A stretch of DNA of 49,728 bases from Verrucomicrobiota bacterium. GTDB taxonomy: Bacteria; Verrucomicrobiota; Kiritimatiellia; JAHIZV01. The stretch is taken from positions 1 to 49,728 of the forward strand of contig JAHIZV010000237.1 of the NCBI GenBank assembly GCA_018814445.1, given 5' to 3'. The position numbers and the translations under genes were made by a program. Below, in pieces: positions 9,052-16,419 of this stretch (the first letter of the stretch is position 1; every line of letters begins with the position of its first letter). The notes under the pieces were generated by a model. That model was not told where the DNA came from. It saw only the letters and a list, made by a program, of their open reading frames with translations, and searched no databases.

Positions 9052-10356
9052 TCAGACGGGGCTGATAACCTGCTCCAGGAGTCTCACCGTTGTCTTCAGT
9101 GCTCCCCTCTTCTCTTTGACAAGGCTCCCGGCACGATGGCCAAGCGCCTCGCGGGCCGAGGCATCTGAGAGGAGCTCTTCGAGCGCGAGCAGCAGGCTGT
9201 CCGCATCCGCCACCTGCCGGATGGCGCCAGCTTCCAGGAACTCGCTGATCACTACCGGGAAATTCTCCATGTTGGGCCCAACGACGACCGCTTTCCCGTA
9301 AAGGGCGGGTTCGACTATATTCTGCCCGCCGTGCTGCGTAAGGCTCTTGCCCACGAAGATGAGATCGGCGCTCGCGTAGAAGTCCTTGAGCTCTCCTGTT
9401 GTATCAACAACAAACACATCGGGCGCCTCGCTCCGGACGGCGCCCTCCCGCACCTCTGAACGCCTCAATACGGAAGCCGCCCGGCTCTGAATCTCCGGGA
9501 GAATCTCCGGCACGCGCTCGACGTGCCTGGGAACCAGCACCAGCATAAGATCCCGGTGTTTCTCTCGAAGCGCCTTGTAGTGATCAAGAAGGATAGCCTC
9601 CTCACCCGCCCAGGTCGATCCGCCGAGGAGAATAGTCCTGTCGCCCGAAATCCCTGCGGCCAACAACACCTGCCGCGCCTTTTCCTCACCAGCTTCGTCG
9701 AACTCGGCCACTTCATATTTTGCGCTGCCGACGACGTGCAACTGCGCTTCAGGAGCCCCCATTGCAACCAGCCGGTCACCGTCAACACGGGCCTGCGCAC
9801 AGACCGGATTGATCAGCGGGAGTATCCTGCTCGTGAACGCTCTCAATTTCATGTAGCCGCGAAACGACTTGTCGGATATTCGACCGTTAACCAGGGCGAC
9901 TGGAATACCCCTGCGATGAGCCGCGCGAATAAGGTTGGGCCAGAACTCGCACTCCACGAGAATGAGAGCCTTCGGACGGATGGAGTCGAGCGCACGACGT
10001 CCGACTCGAGGAAAGTCTACGGGGAAGTAGAGCAGGACATCGGGGCCGGCGATCTTCTTCTCGGCAATCGCGTGGGCTGTCGAGGTCGTCACGGTCAGCA
10101 CAAACGCCGCGTCCGGCAGTCTCCCGCGAATCTCATCCATCAACTTGAACGCCACAAAGACTTCGCCGACACTCACCGCATGGATCCAGATTCTCTGCCG
10201 CGCATTCAGTTGACGCAGTATGTCCGGCGAGTACCGGCCGAACCGTTGAGCAAAATCCTTGCGATAGCCTCCCCGCTTCTTCATCCGCAGAAGGTACTTC
10301 GGAAGAATCAACAGAAAGCCGACTGTGAAAAGGATGTTGTATGTGAGCCAGAGCAT
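9052..10356 (-). CDS. waaA: 3-deoxy-D-manno-octulosonic acid transferase (KDO transferase)
   Basis: A 434-residue protein that adds KDO from CMP-KDO to lipid A at the inner membrane, so the organism makes LPS. It starts with one membrane anchor (about 4-22), followed by GYRKDFAQRFGRY, the N-terminal GT-B half with IHAVSVGEV, and a C-terminal half with GGSTWAGEE, VPRHVERVPEI, FVGKSLTQHGGQNIVEPALYGKAVVVGPNMENF, all typical of WaaA/KdtA. The ATG at 10356 fits the family; a longer reading from TTG at 10374 would be coded by the heptamer repeat in front of the gene and is unlikely. There is no clear ribosome-binding site, because repeats occupy that place. It is downstream of xerC/D on the same strand. 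Confidence 0.93.
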   Translation of the reverse strand: MLWLTYNILFTVGFLLILPKYLLRMKKRGGYRKDFAQRFGRYSPDILRQLNARQRIWIHAVSVGEVFVAFKLMDEIRGRLPDAAFVLTVTTSTAHAIAEKKIAGPDVLLYFPVDFPRVGRRALDSIRPKALILVECEFWPNLIRAAHRRGIPVALVNGRISDKSFRGYMKLRAFTSRILPLINPVCAQARVDGDRLVAMGAPEAQLHVVGSAKYEVAEFDEAGEEKARQVLLAAGISGDRTILLGGSTWAGEEAILLDHYKALREKHRDLMLVLVPRHVERVPEILPEIQSRAASVLRRSEVREGAVRSEAPDVFVVDTTGELKDFYASADLIFVGKSLTQHGGQNIVEPALYGKAVVVGPNMENFPVVISEFLEAGAIRQVADADSLLLALEELLSDASAREALGHRAGSLVKEKRGALKTTVRLLEQVISPV

Positions 10357-10359
10357 TGG

Positions 10360-10401
10360 AAGTTCAAAGTTCAAAGTTCAAAGTTCAAAGTTTAAAGTTC
10401 G
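10360..10401. repeat. Heptamer tandem repeat in the waaA leader
   Basis: Six head-to-tail 7-bp units on the + strand: four exact AAGTTCA, then AAGTTTA and AAGTTCG. The array begins 3 bp from the waaA start codon and fills most of the 68-bp gap to xerC/D. It displaces the normal ribosome-binding site. Similar-period arrays lie before five other leftward genes in this window. Confidence 0.92.
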
Positions 10402-10424
10402 GAACAGCATTTTGTCGGCATTCG

Positions 10425-11405
10425 CTATGCGCGCGGATGCGCTGCTTCATAGACTTCCTTCAATCGTTCGATAGAGACGTGAGTATATATTTGTGTCGTT
10501 GAAAGGCTAGCGTGACCTAACAATTCCTGCACACTTCTCAGATCCGCGCCCGCATCCAGCATATGCGTGGCGAAACTGTGCCGCAGCGTGTGCGGCGACC
10601 ATTCCGTGTTAAGACCGGAAAAGGAAAGGTATTTTTTGGTGAGACGTTCGACCGAGCGTGTTGTCAGTCGTCCTCCCTTGTGGTTCAGAAACACACCTTC
10701 GGCACGCCCCCCCCTGCCATTCGCCACACGATAGGCGTCACGTTCTTCAATGGCCTTCTGAAGGGCTCGTGATGCCGGTCCGCCCAGCGGGCAGAGGCGC
10801 TCCTTCTTGCCTTTTCCCCGCACCTTGACCACTCCCGACAAGAGGTCGATGTCACTGTCGCGCAGGCCGGTCAGCTCGCTCACCCTCATCCCGGTGCTGT
10901 AGAGCACCTCCAGCAGTGCGACATCGCGGGACAGCGCATGCGTCTGCCAGGCTCGTTTTGCAGCATCCTTCTCCTTCTTCATCTCTCCAGCCATCATTCG
11001 AGGCGCTTCCAGCAGGCGGGTAACTTCAGCAATGGACAGAATGGTGGGCAGTCGCTTGGCCTTCTTCGGCAGAAGAAGCCCTCTGAAGGGATTGATTCGA
11101 ACATATTCTTCCCGGACAAGAAACTTGTAGAAGGTGCGGAGACTGGACAGCTTCCGGCCGGTTGTCGCGGGAGAACTCCCCAGCTTCTGGAAGTAGACCA
11201 GAAACTTCCGCCCTGCGAATCGGTCTGCCTCCGCCCAGCGAAACGGCGGCTTCGCGTCGTCTCCCCATATGTGAAGCGCAAACTGGCGAATATCCAGAAG
11301 GTAGCTTGAGATCGTGTGTCGGGACGCGTTCTTCTCGCCTTCGAGATACTGCAGGAAGTGAGAGACGCAGGGATCTTCCACGAGCCAATCGACTTGCGCT
11401 GACAT
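10425..11405 (-). CDS. Tyrosine recombinase XerC/XerD
   Basis: A 326-residue tyrosine recombinase, slightly longer than E. coli XerC/D (298). The N-terminal SAM-like core-binding domain (about 5-110) has HTISSYLLDIRQFALH. The catalytic domain shows the full set: R in STGMRVSELTGL, K in VRGKGKKERLCPLG, HTLRHSFATHML, LGHASLSTTQ, and the nucleophile Y307 in IYTHV. It likely resolves chromosome dimers at dif. Its ATG overlaps the topA stop by 1 nt (TGATG), so it is translationally coupled to topA, a common bacterial neighbour pair. XerC and XerD cannot be told apart by eye. No dif site was recognised. Confidence 0.93.
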   Translation of the reverse strand: MSAQVDWLVEDPCVSHFLQYLEGEKNASRHTISSYLLDIRQFALHIWGDDAKPPFRWAEADRFAGRKFLVYFQKLGSSPATTGRKLSSLRTFYKFLVREEYVRINPFRGLLLPKKAKRLPTILSIAEVTRLLEAPRMMAGEMKKEKDAAKRAWQTHALSRDVALLEVLYSTGMRVSELTGLRDSDIDLLSGVVKVRGKGKKERLCPLGGPASRALQKAIEERDAYRVANGRGGRAEGVFLNHKGGRLTTRSVERLTKKYLSFSGLNTEWSPHTLRHSFATHMLDAGADLRSVQELLGHASLSTTQIYTHVSIERLKEVYEAAHPRA

Positions 11406-13972
11406 CAGCTTCCTTCGCCGTCCGCTGTTTTCTTCTTCTTAGGTTCCGGCAATCCGTACTGCTCGCGCAGTTGTTCGTAGTCCGGAATCTGGGTCGCATA
11501 GCGCCCCGCCAGCTTCTTGAGTGAAGCGACCTGCTTCGGGCTCAGCGATTTCTTTGTCCCGAACTGGCGGGACAGCGACTGGAAGAAAGATCGGTCGTCC
11601 CAGGTGCGTTTGCCTTTCTGAACCGGTTCTTTCCATTCTTTGACCTTTCCCAGCAGGGAGAGGACCGGCTCGACCGACTCATCCAGCGTGTCCTCTTCGA
11701 GCATCAGATCGAGATCCGCGGCCATATCGTCAAGATTCGGTATCTGGTCGCGGTACTTCATAACCAGGCGATCGAGATAGCGGATCTGATTCACAGTCAG
11801 GCGTTTGCCGCCCTCGACCTGTTCCCGAAGTGAAGAACAGAACACTTTGTCATCATAGATCTTCTTACCAACGGTCCGCGGCTCGTCAAACGTCACGTCT
11901 TTGAGCAGATCCATTTTCTGAAGCGTCTGCTCCCGGGGTGGTTCCGCGGCCTTGGTGGCCTCTGCCCATTCTGCTTCCAATCCCATTGCCTTTACAGCAG
12001 CTTCAGCATCGCCAACCTGATCCGCATACTTCGCACACAACTTAACCAGTGCCTGCACCTGTCGGAGTGACGTGGGCTTGTCGTCGGCAATCTGCTTCGC
12101 TATGGACCCGACGAACTTTTCATCGCTGTAGGTGCGCTTGCCCCTCTTCACGGGTTCGGCCCATTCGCTGACGCCGCCAAGGAGGTCGAGAAGACCCGTT
12201 ATGATAGTCTTATCGGCCGCCGGGCCCTTGGCTTTGTCTATCCAGCCCGTGAATTTTCCGTAGAACCCCTCGAGCATCTGGCGCCACTCGATCTTGCCCC
12301 CCTCGATGTCATCGAGTTCCGACTCCATTTCCGCGGTGAAACCTACGTTGAAGAGTTCGTCGAGGTTTTCGATGAGAAATTTGAATACTTCACGGCCAAG
12401 CGGCGTAGGCCTCAACGACCTTTTTTCGCGTTCCACGTACTCGCGTTTATCAAGTGTCGAGATAGTCTGCGCGTAGGTACTGGGACGTCCCACCCCGTTC
12501 TCTTCCAGCGCACGGATCAGCGATGCTTCGGAATAGCGCGCGGGAGGTTTCGTCTCTTTCCTATCCATGAGCCACTCAAGGCACTCCAGGGACTCGCCTT
12601 CCTGTAGAGGAGGCAACTGTTCGACGTCGTCCTCTTCGTCGCCGTTGCCGTTGTCTTTCGGACTCTTTGTTTTCTCGACGCCGGAAGCCTTCATGTATCC
12701 GGGGAAGAGGATTTCGGAAGCGGTGGCGCGGAAAAGGTAGCTTGTTTCAGCGGAGCCTTCGGGAGCGACGGCATCGATATCCACGCTCTTCTGAGCGATC
12801 CTGGCGGGAACCATCTGACTCGCGACGAATCTCTGCCAGATCAATCTGTAGAGTTTGAGCTGGTCGGGATCGAGGACGGATGTGAGTTTCTCCGGCGTCC
12901 TGGTGACATCCGTCGGACGGATACACTCGTGCGCCTCCTGCGCACTCTGTCTGCTCTTGTAGAAGTTCGGCTTCTCCGGAATATACTCGGCTCCGTAGGT
13001 CTCGCCGACCAGGTTGCGGCAATTGGACTGTGCCTCCTTTGAAACCGCAACCGAGTCCGTACGCATATACGTGATAACGCCGACCGGCCCCTCGCCGAAG
13101 TCCACACCTTCATAGAGCCCCTGCGCGATGCGCATCGTGCGGGAGGGCGTGTATCCGAGAAAGCTTGACGCGGCCTGCTGGAGGGAACTCGTAATGAACG
13201 GGGGCCGGGGACGCTTGGAAATCTCTTTCTCACGAATCTCCGCGACTTTGAGTGGTCTCTGATCGAGGTCCGCGCGCGCTCTTTCCGCCTGTTCTCCTGA
13301 GTTGATGTCAGGGTTCTCACCGTTGACCTTGACCAGTTTGATCGCGAAAGGATCCTTCGGATCTTCGTACTTCCGCACGTTTGCCCCAAATACCCAGTAC
13401 TCCTGAGGCACAAAAGCGTCGATCAAGTCCTCCCGCTCGCAAACCAGCCTCAGTGCAACGGACTGGACGCGGCCTGCGCTGGACGCACCCTTGATCCTGC
13501 GCCAGAGAAGCGGGCTGACCTTGTAGCCCACGATCCGGTCAAGAATGCGCCGGGCCTGCTGTGCATCCACCTTGTTCTGATCGATACGCGTCGGATCGCC
13601 GAACGCTTCCCGAATCGCCGAAGCCGTGATCTCGTTGTAGGTAACTCTGTAGAAATGATCAGGGGCCACCTTATCCTTTAACGCTTCGACAAGGTGCCAT
13701 GCGATCGCCTCCCCTTCGCGATCGGGATCGGGAGCGAGGTAGATGTTATCCACCTTCTCAGCCGCCTTCTGAAGCTCGGCGACCGTCTTCTGGCGCCCCT
13801 TGATCGTAACGTATTTCGGGACGAAACCGGCCTCCACGTCCACTCCGAGCTGTTTCTCGGGAAGATCTCTGACATGCCCCATCGAGGCCTTCACGACATA
13901 GTCGCTGCCGAGGATCTTGTTGATGGTTTTGGCTTTGGCGGGCGACTCAACTATGACGAGGTTCTTGGCCAT
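11405..13972 (-). CDS. topA: DNA topoisomerase I with unusual C-terminal repeats
   Basis: An 855-residue type IA topoisomerase that relaxes negative supercoils. The TOPRIM part shows VIVESPAKAKTINKIL, and ApDPDREGEAIAWHL with acidic metal ligands; the catalytic tyrosine is Y302 in ITYMRTDSV; GRPSTYAQTISTL is also present. The core ends near residue 590. After it, the usual four-cysteine zinc fingers are absent: instead three repeats of about 85 residues begin near 597, 689 and 773. Each has the pattern LL-x2-V-x-EW/FDEP-x-GK-R/K-x-Y/W-x-D-x-F followed by K-x-LS/T-x2-Q-x3-L-x-KL and a conserved YxxQIP-like turn. A charged tail (PKKKKTADG) follows. The repeats look helical; their role is unknown but they probably bind DNA or RNA polymerase in place of the zinc fingers. 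Confidence 0.96.
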   Translation of the reverse strand: MAKNLVIVESPAKAKTINKILGSDYVVKASMGHVRDLPEKQLGVDVEAGFVPKYVTIKGRQKTVAELQKAAEKVDNIYLAPDPDREGEAIAWHLVEALKDKVAPDHFYRVTYNEITASAIREAFGDPTRIDQNKVDAQQARRILDRIVGYKVSPLLWRRIKGASSAGRVQSVALRLVCEREDLIDAFVPQEYWVFGANVRKYEDPKDPFAIKLVKVNGENPDINSGEQAERARADLDQRPLKVAEIREKEISKRPRPPFITSSLQQAASSFLGYTPSRTMRIAQGLYEGVDFGEGPVGVITYMRTDSVAVSKEAQSNCRNLVGETYGAEYIPEKPNFYKSRQSAQEAHECIRPTDVTRTPEKLTSVLDPDQLKLYRLIWQRFVASQMVPARIAQKSVDIDAVAPEGSAETSYLFRATASEILFPGYMKASGVEKTKSPKDNGNGDEEDDVEQLPPLQEGESLECLEWLMDRKETKPPARYSEASLIRALEENGVGRPSTYAQTISTLDKREYVEREKRSLRPTPLGREVFKFLIENLDELFNVGFTAEMESELDDIEGGKIEWRQMLEGFYGKFTGWIDKAKGPAADKTIITGLLDLLGGVSEWAEPVKRGKRTYSDEKFVGSIAKQIADDKPTSLRQVQALVKLCAKYADQVGDAEAAVKAMGLEAEWAEATKAAEPPREQTLQKMDLLKDVTFDEPRTVGKKIYDDKVFCSSLREQVEGGKRLTVNQIRYLDRLVMKYRDQIPNLDDMAADLDLMLEEDTLDESVEPVLSLLGKVKEWKEPVQKGKRTWDDRSFFQSLSRQFGTKKSLSPKQVASLKKLAGRYATQIPDYEQLREQYGLPEPKKKKTADGEGS

Positions 13973-14047
13973 ATGGGTGTCTCAAAATCCGACGGTTGTG
14001 TTCAAAAGTCCTGAAATGAAATCCGAGAAAGGCGATCCGTCAAGCCT

Positions 14048-15187
14048 TCAATCTTGATAACCTTCACCGACGCACTGCTGACTCAGCTCCGGATCTACCG
14101 TCAATTCGACCAGATTGCCGGGAGCCATCCGGAGTACCTTCTTCATCTCCAACCCCAGCAATATTACGTTTAATCGCGCGCTCTTCACCCCCAGATGACG
14201 GACCATCTGATCGACGGAAACGGGCCCTTCGAGCAACGCCGAGACGACTGATTTTTCTTCTTCCGACAACTGCAGTCGCGGGCGCCCGGAGGCTTCCGGG
14301 TCCGTGCGATCCGTAATCAGGAACTCAAACTCCTCGATGATATCTTCGACGTCTTCGACGAGGCGCGCGCCGTTCTTGATCAGGCGATTCGTTCCGCGTG
14401 ACGTCGGCGAGTCCACTCTTCCCGGCACGGCGAAAACACTCCGCCCCTGCTCAAGCGCGATGTCCGCCGTGAGCAATGCGCCGCTTTTAGGCGGCGCCTC
14501 GACGACACAAGTCCCCAGACAAAGTCCGCTGACGATTCTGTTTCTGTATGGGAACGTCGTACGATCAGGCTCGCGACCGAGCGGAAACTCCGAGATCACC
14601 GCTCCCTGCCCGGATATCTCCTCGGCAAGCCCTTCGTTCTCAGGCGGGTACAGTTTATCCAGGGCGCTTCCGATGACCGCGAGCGTTCTCCCCCCGCCTT
14701 TCAGTGCACCACGGTGAGCGGCAGTATCGATCCCCCGCGCAAGGCCGCTCACCACCGTGTAACCGACCTTCGCGAGCTGGTAGGCCAGGCGATCGGCCGT
14801 CTGTTTTCCATACGTCGTCGACCTCCTCGATCCGACCATTGCAATGGCATGCCTGTCACGTTTGACGAGTTCGCCCCGCACGTAGAGCGCGAGCGGCGGG
14901 TCGTAGATTTCCTTGAGGCGGTCCGGATACTCCTCATCCACGGGCGTCACCAGGCGGGCTCCCAGCCTTCCGGCCCGTTTTTCCTCTTCCGCCGGATCTT
15001 TCGTCTCACGCTGTCCGACAATGTTTCCGGCCACGTCCCTGCCTATCCCCTTAACCTTGATAAGATCGTCCTGAGATGCCTGCAAGGCCTCAGAAAGCGA
15101 ACCGAAGAACTCCTTCAGGCCGCGGACACGCGTGGGCCCGAGGTTGTCGATCATGTTGGCGAGAATGTGGGCGGAGCGTTCGTTCAT
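14048..15187 (-). CDS. dprA: DNA-processing protein DprA (Smf)
   Basis: A 379-residue DprA, which loads RecA onto incoming single-stranded DNA during transformation. An N-terminal helix-hairpin-helix/SAM-like region (about 1-75, LIKVKGIG) precedes the Rossmann core: AMVGSRRSTTYGKQTA, VSGLARGIDTAAHRGAL, TLAVIGSALDKLYPPENEGLA, FPLGREPDRTTFPYRNRIVSGL, VVEAPPKSGALLTADIALEQGRSVFAVPG, and GTNRLIKNGA. A C-terminal winged-helix (about 310-365, SVDQMVRHLG) is present, as in longer DprA proteins. It lies directly before topA, a common gene order. Its GGAGG ribosome-binding site lies in a small perfect hairpin, and the S23 cassette sits directly upstream. Confidence 0.96.
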   Translation of the reverse strand: MNERSAHILANMIDNLGPTRVRGLKEFFGSLSEALQASQDDLIKVKGIGRDVAGNIVGQRETKDPAEEEKRAGRLGARLVTPVDEEYPDRLKEIYDPPLALYVRGELVKRDRHAIAMVGSRRSTTYGKQTADRLAYQLAKVGYTVVSGLARGIDTAAHRGALKGGGRTLAVIGSALDKLYPPENEGLAEEISGQGAVISEFPLGREPDRTTFPYRNRIVSGLCLGTCVVEAPPKSGALLTADIALEQGRSVFAVPGRVDSPTSRGTNRLIKNGARLVEDVEDIIEEFEFLITDRTDPEASGRPRLQLSEEEKSVVSALLEGPVSVDQMVRHLGVKSARLNVILLGLEMKKVLRMAPGNLVELTVDPELSQQCVGEGYQD

Positions 15188-15188
15188 G

Positions 15189-15203
15189 TCAGCCTCCGGC
15201 TGA
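15189..15203 (-). promoter_or_regulatory. Hairpin enclosing the dprA ribosome-binding site
   Basis: On the minus strand TCAGCC-GGA-GGCTGA forms a perfect 6-bp stem with a 3-nt loop. The Shine-Dalgarno GGAGG spans the loop and the 3' arm, 5 nt before the dprA ATG. If formed in mRNA it would hide the site and lower dprA translation. Such a short, GC-rich stem is plausible, but function is inferred. Confidence 0.5.
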
Positions 15204-15206
15204 TGC

Positions 15207-15241
15207 GAATGGGAGAAAGGGAGATTGGGGGAAAGGGGGAG
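15207..15241. repeat. Left 35-bp inverted repeat of the S23 cassette
   Basis: On the + strand this reads as purine-rich 8-bp units (GGGAGAAA, GGGAGATT, GGGGGAAA, GGGGGAGA) preceded by GAAT. It matches the reverse complement of 15716-15750 at 32 of 35 positions: 15 identical bases, then single mismatches at positions 16, 19 and 32. It lies 20 bp upstream of the dprA start codon. Confidence 0.93.
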
Positions 15242-15250
15242 AAGACACAG

Positions 15251-15676
15251 CTATGACCTATCCACAACATAATCTTCAGCAGCCTCCTTGAGCAGATTCG
15301 CGACGCCACACCACTTGCGGGGTGACGTCATCATATTTACGAGGCCGCCACAGATATGCTCATACTCGCTATCAAGCAAGACATATGTTTCCCGGTCGAT
15401 GTATCCGCACTTTGCGGCATACTCTAACCAGACCTGTTTTTCCGCCGCCTCACCGTCAGCGTCACTGAGTTTACTGATGAAGTGTGCTTCATATCTTCTT
15501 TTGCGCCAGGCTTCGGCAATGTTTGAGCATACCGATCTGGAGGAACGACGGATCTGGTCTGTGAGCGAATAGCGCTCCTCCTTCGGCCACCTCTTAGACA
15601 GCTCGAATAGCTGCATCGACTGGTCCATTGCAGATCTGTAGACGCGTAAATCCCGAAAATGCTTGATGGGTATCAC
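15251..15676 (-). CDS. Four-helix-bundle protein of the 23S rRNA intervening-sequence (S23/bAvd-like) family
   Basis: A 141-residue protein. It shows the family pattern clearly: IKHFRDLRVYRSA at the start, LSKRWPKEERYSLTDQIRRSSRSVCSNIAEAWRKRRY (the core, residues about 27-60), then FISKLSDADGEAAE and a long last helix. The start is a GTG at 15676, with GAGGAG 6 nt upstream; no in-frame ATG is nearby. Known relatives are encoded by intervening sequences inside 23S rRNA genes, and the fold is shared with Avd of diversity-generating retroelements; these bundles form pentamers with a basic outer face that binds nucleic acid. Here the gene stands alone between the possible nuclease gene and dprA on the same strand, bracketed by 35-bp inverted repeats. 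No reverse transcriptase is nearby. Its real activity is unknown. Confidence 0.9.
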   Translation of the reverse strand: MIPIKHFRDLRVYRSAMDQSMQLFELSKRWPKEERYSLTDQIRRSSRSVCSNIAEAWRKRRYEAHFISKLSDADGEAAEKQVWLEYAAKCGYIDRETYVLLDSEYEHICGGLVNMMTSPRKWCGVANLLKEAAEDYVVDRS

Positions 15677-15715
15677 GCATGACTCCTCTATCCCCCCTGG
15701 TTATTCTTACTCCTG

Positions 15716-15750
15716 CTCTCCCTTTCCCCCACTCGCCCTTTCTCCCATTC
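15716..15750. repeat. Right 35-bp inverted repeat of the S23 cassette
   Basis: Read on the minus strand it is GAAT followed by 8-bp purine-rich units (GGGAGAAA, GGGCGAGT, GGGGGAAA, GGGAGAGC), matching the left arm at 32 of 35 positions. It lies 39 bp upstream of the S23 start codon. In a leftward transcript the two arms could pair into a long double-stranded stem enclosing the S23 message. Confidence 0.93.
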
Positions 15751-15813
15751 TCCGCCCTCCCAGACAAGGAGCAACAGTCAAGAGTCACGAATCCGGTGAG
15801 AGACCCGGGAGAA

Positions 15814-16419
15814 TCAATCAGCCGACGATTTCCGCCGCTTCTTTCCGAAGAGCTCCATCTGTGCGTCGCGCAGGAGACCGTAGTTCTTGAAGATACGGAT
15901 GATCTGAAGAAGGTCGGATTTTTCGTAGTTCTTTTTTGTATCGATGGAGGCGGCGAGTTCGAGAAGCATGGTGCGGAAAGGTATGACTCCGTCGATGCCC
16001 ATTGACTTGAACAGCTCCAGCGCGTCCTTCTTCAATGAAGCCGATGACGGAAGATCGGGGACGCACAGGATGCGCGCGACCCTGCCTTCGCCGAGATGAG
16101 CCGACATCTTCTCAACCACTTTGTCTTCCGCAAACTTGAATATCTCGGGAGACTGTTTGAGCACGGCCGGACTGAACCGGTCCGTATGCCATCCGCGCAC
16201 GCCGATGACCGCCCTCGCGATGTGCTGCAACTGACTCGACCCCCAGATCACCGCCTTGGAAATCCTCTGCTCTTTCACTTCCGGATTGAGGATGACAAGA
16301 TCGACTTCCTCATCGAGGCGTTTCGCCCGGGCCGCGACCTGGTATTTTACAGGTTGCTGAACAAGGAAACCCAGGCTCTCGAAGTATTCGCGCGCAATCC
16401 ACTCACTGACAGCAGACAT
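15814..16419 (-). CDS. Conserved-looking hypothetical protein, possible PD-(D/E)XK-type nuclease
   Basis: A 201-residue soluble protein I do not recognise. The N-terminal stretch SEWIAREYFESLGFLVQQP ... EEVDLVILNPE resembles the start of small PD-(D/E)XK enzymes such as UPF0102/YraN (a helix, then E-V/I-DLV on a beta strand), and a YraN-type gene often sits near dprA in other genomes. The matching catalytic K is not certain, so this is a suggestion only. The C-terminal part ends in a basic tail GKKRRKSSAD. I chose the ATG at 16419 because AGGAGGTG lies just upstream; it overlaps the aroB end by 17 nt, so the two genes are probably co-translated. Confidence 0.65.
   Translation of the reverse strand: MSAVSEWIAREYFESLGFLVQQPVKYQVAARAKRLDEEVDLVILNPEVKEQRISKAVIWGSSQLQHIARAVIGVRGWHTDRFSPAVLKQSPEIFKFAEDKVVEKMSAHLGEGRVARILCVPDLPSSASLKKDALELFKSMGIDGVIPFRTMLLELAASIDTKKNYEKSDLLQIIRIFKNYGLLRDAQMELFGKKRRKSSAD

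Noticed and set aside
10357-10374. TTG start for waaA giving six extra residues
   Set aside because: Those residues would be coded by the heptamer repeat and are not part of the family; the ATG at 10356 fits the usual membrane anchor.
10360-10401. CRISPR array in short repeats
   Set aside because: Units are 6-8 bp head to tail with no spacers and no cas genes.
15207-15750. Diversity-generating retroelement (Avd-like protein)
   Set aside because: No reverse transcriptase, template/variable repeat pair or target gene is nearby; only the fold is shared.
15207-15750. Insertion sequence
   Set aside because: No transposase and no target-site duplication was found around the inverted repeats; the cargo is a four-helix-bundle protein.
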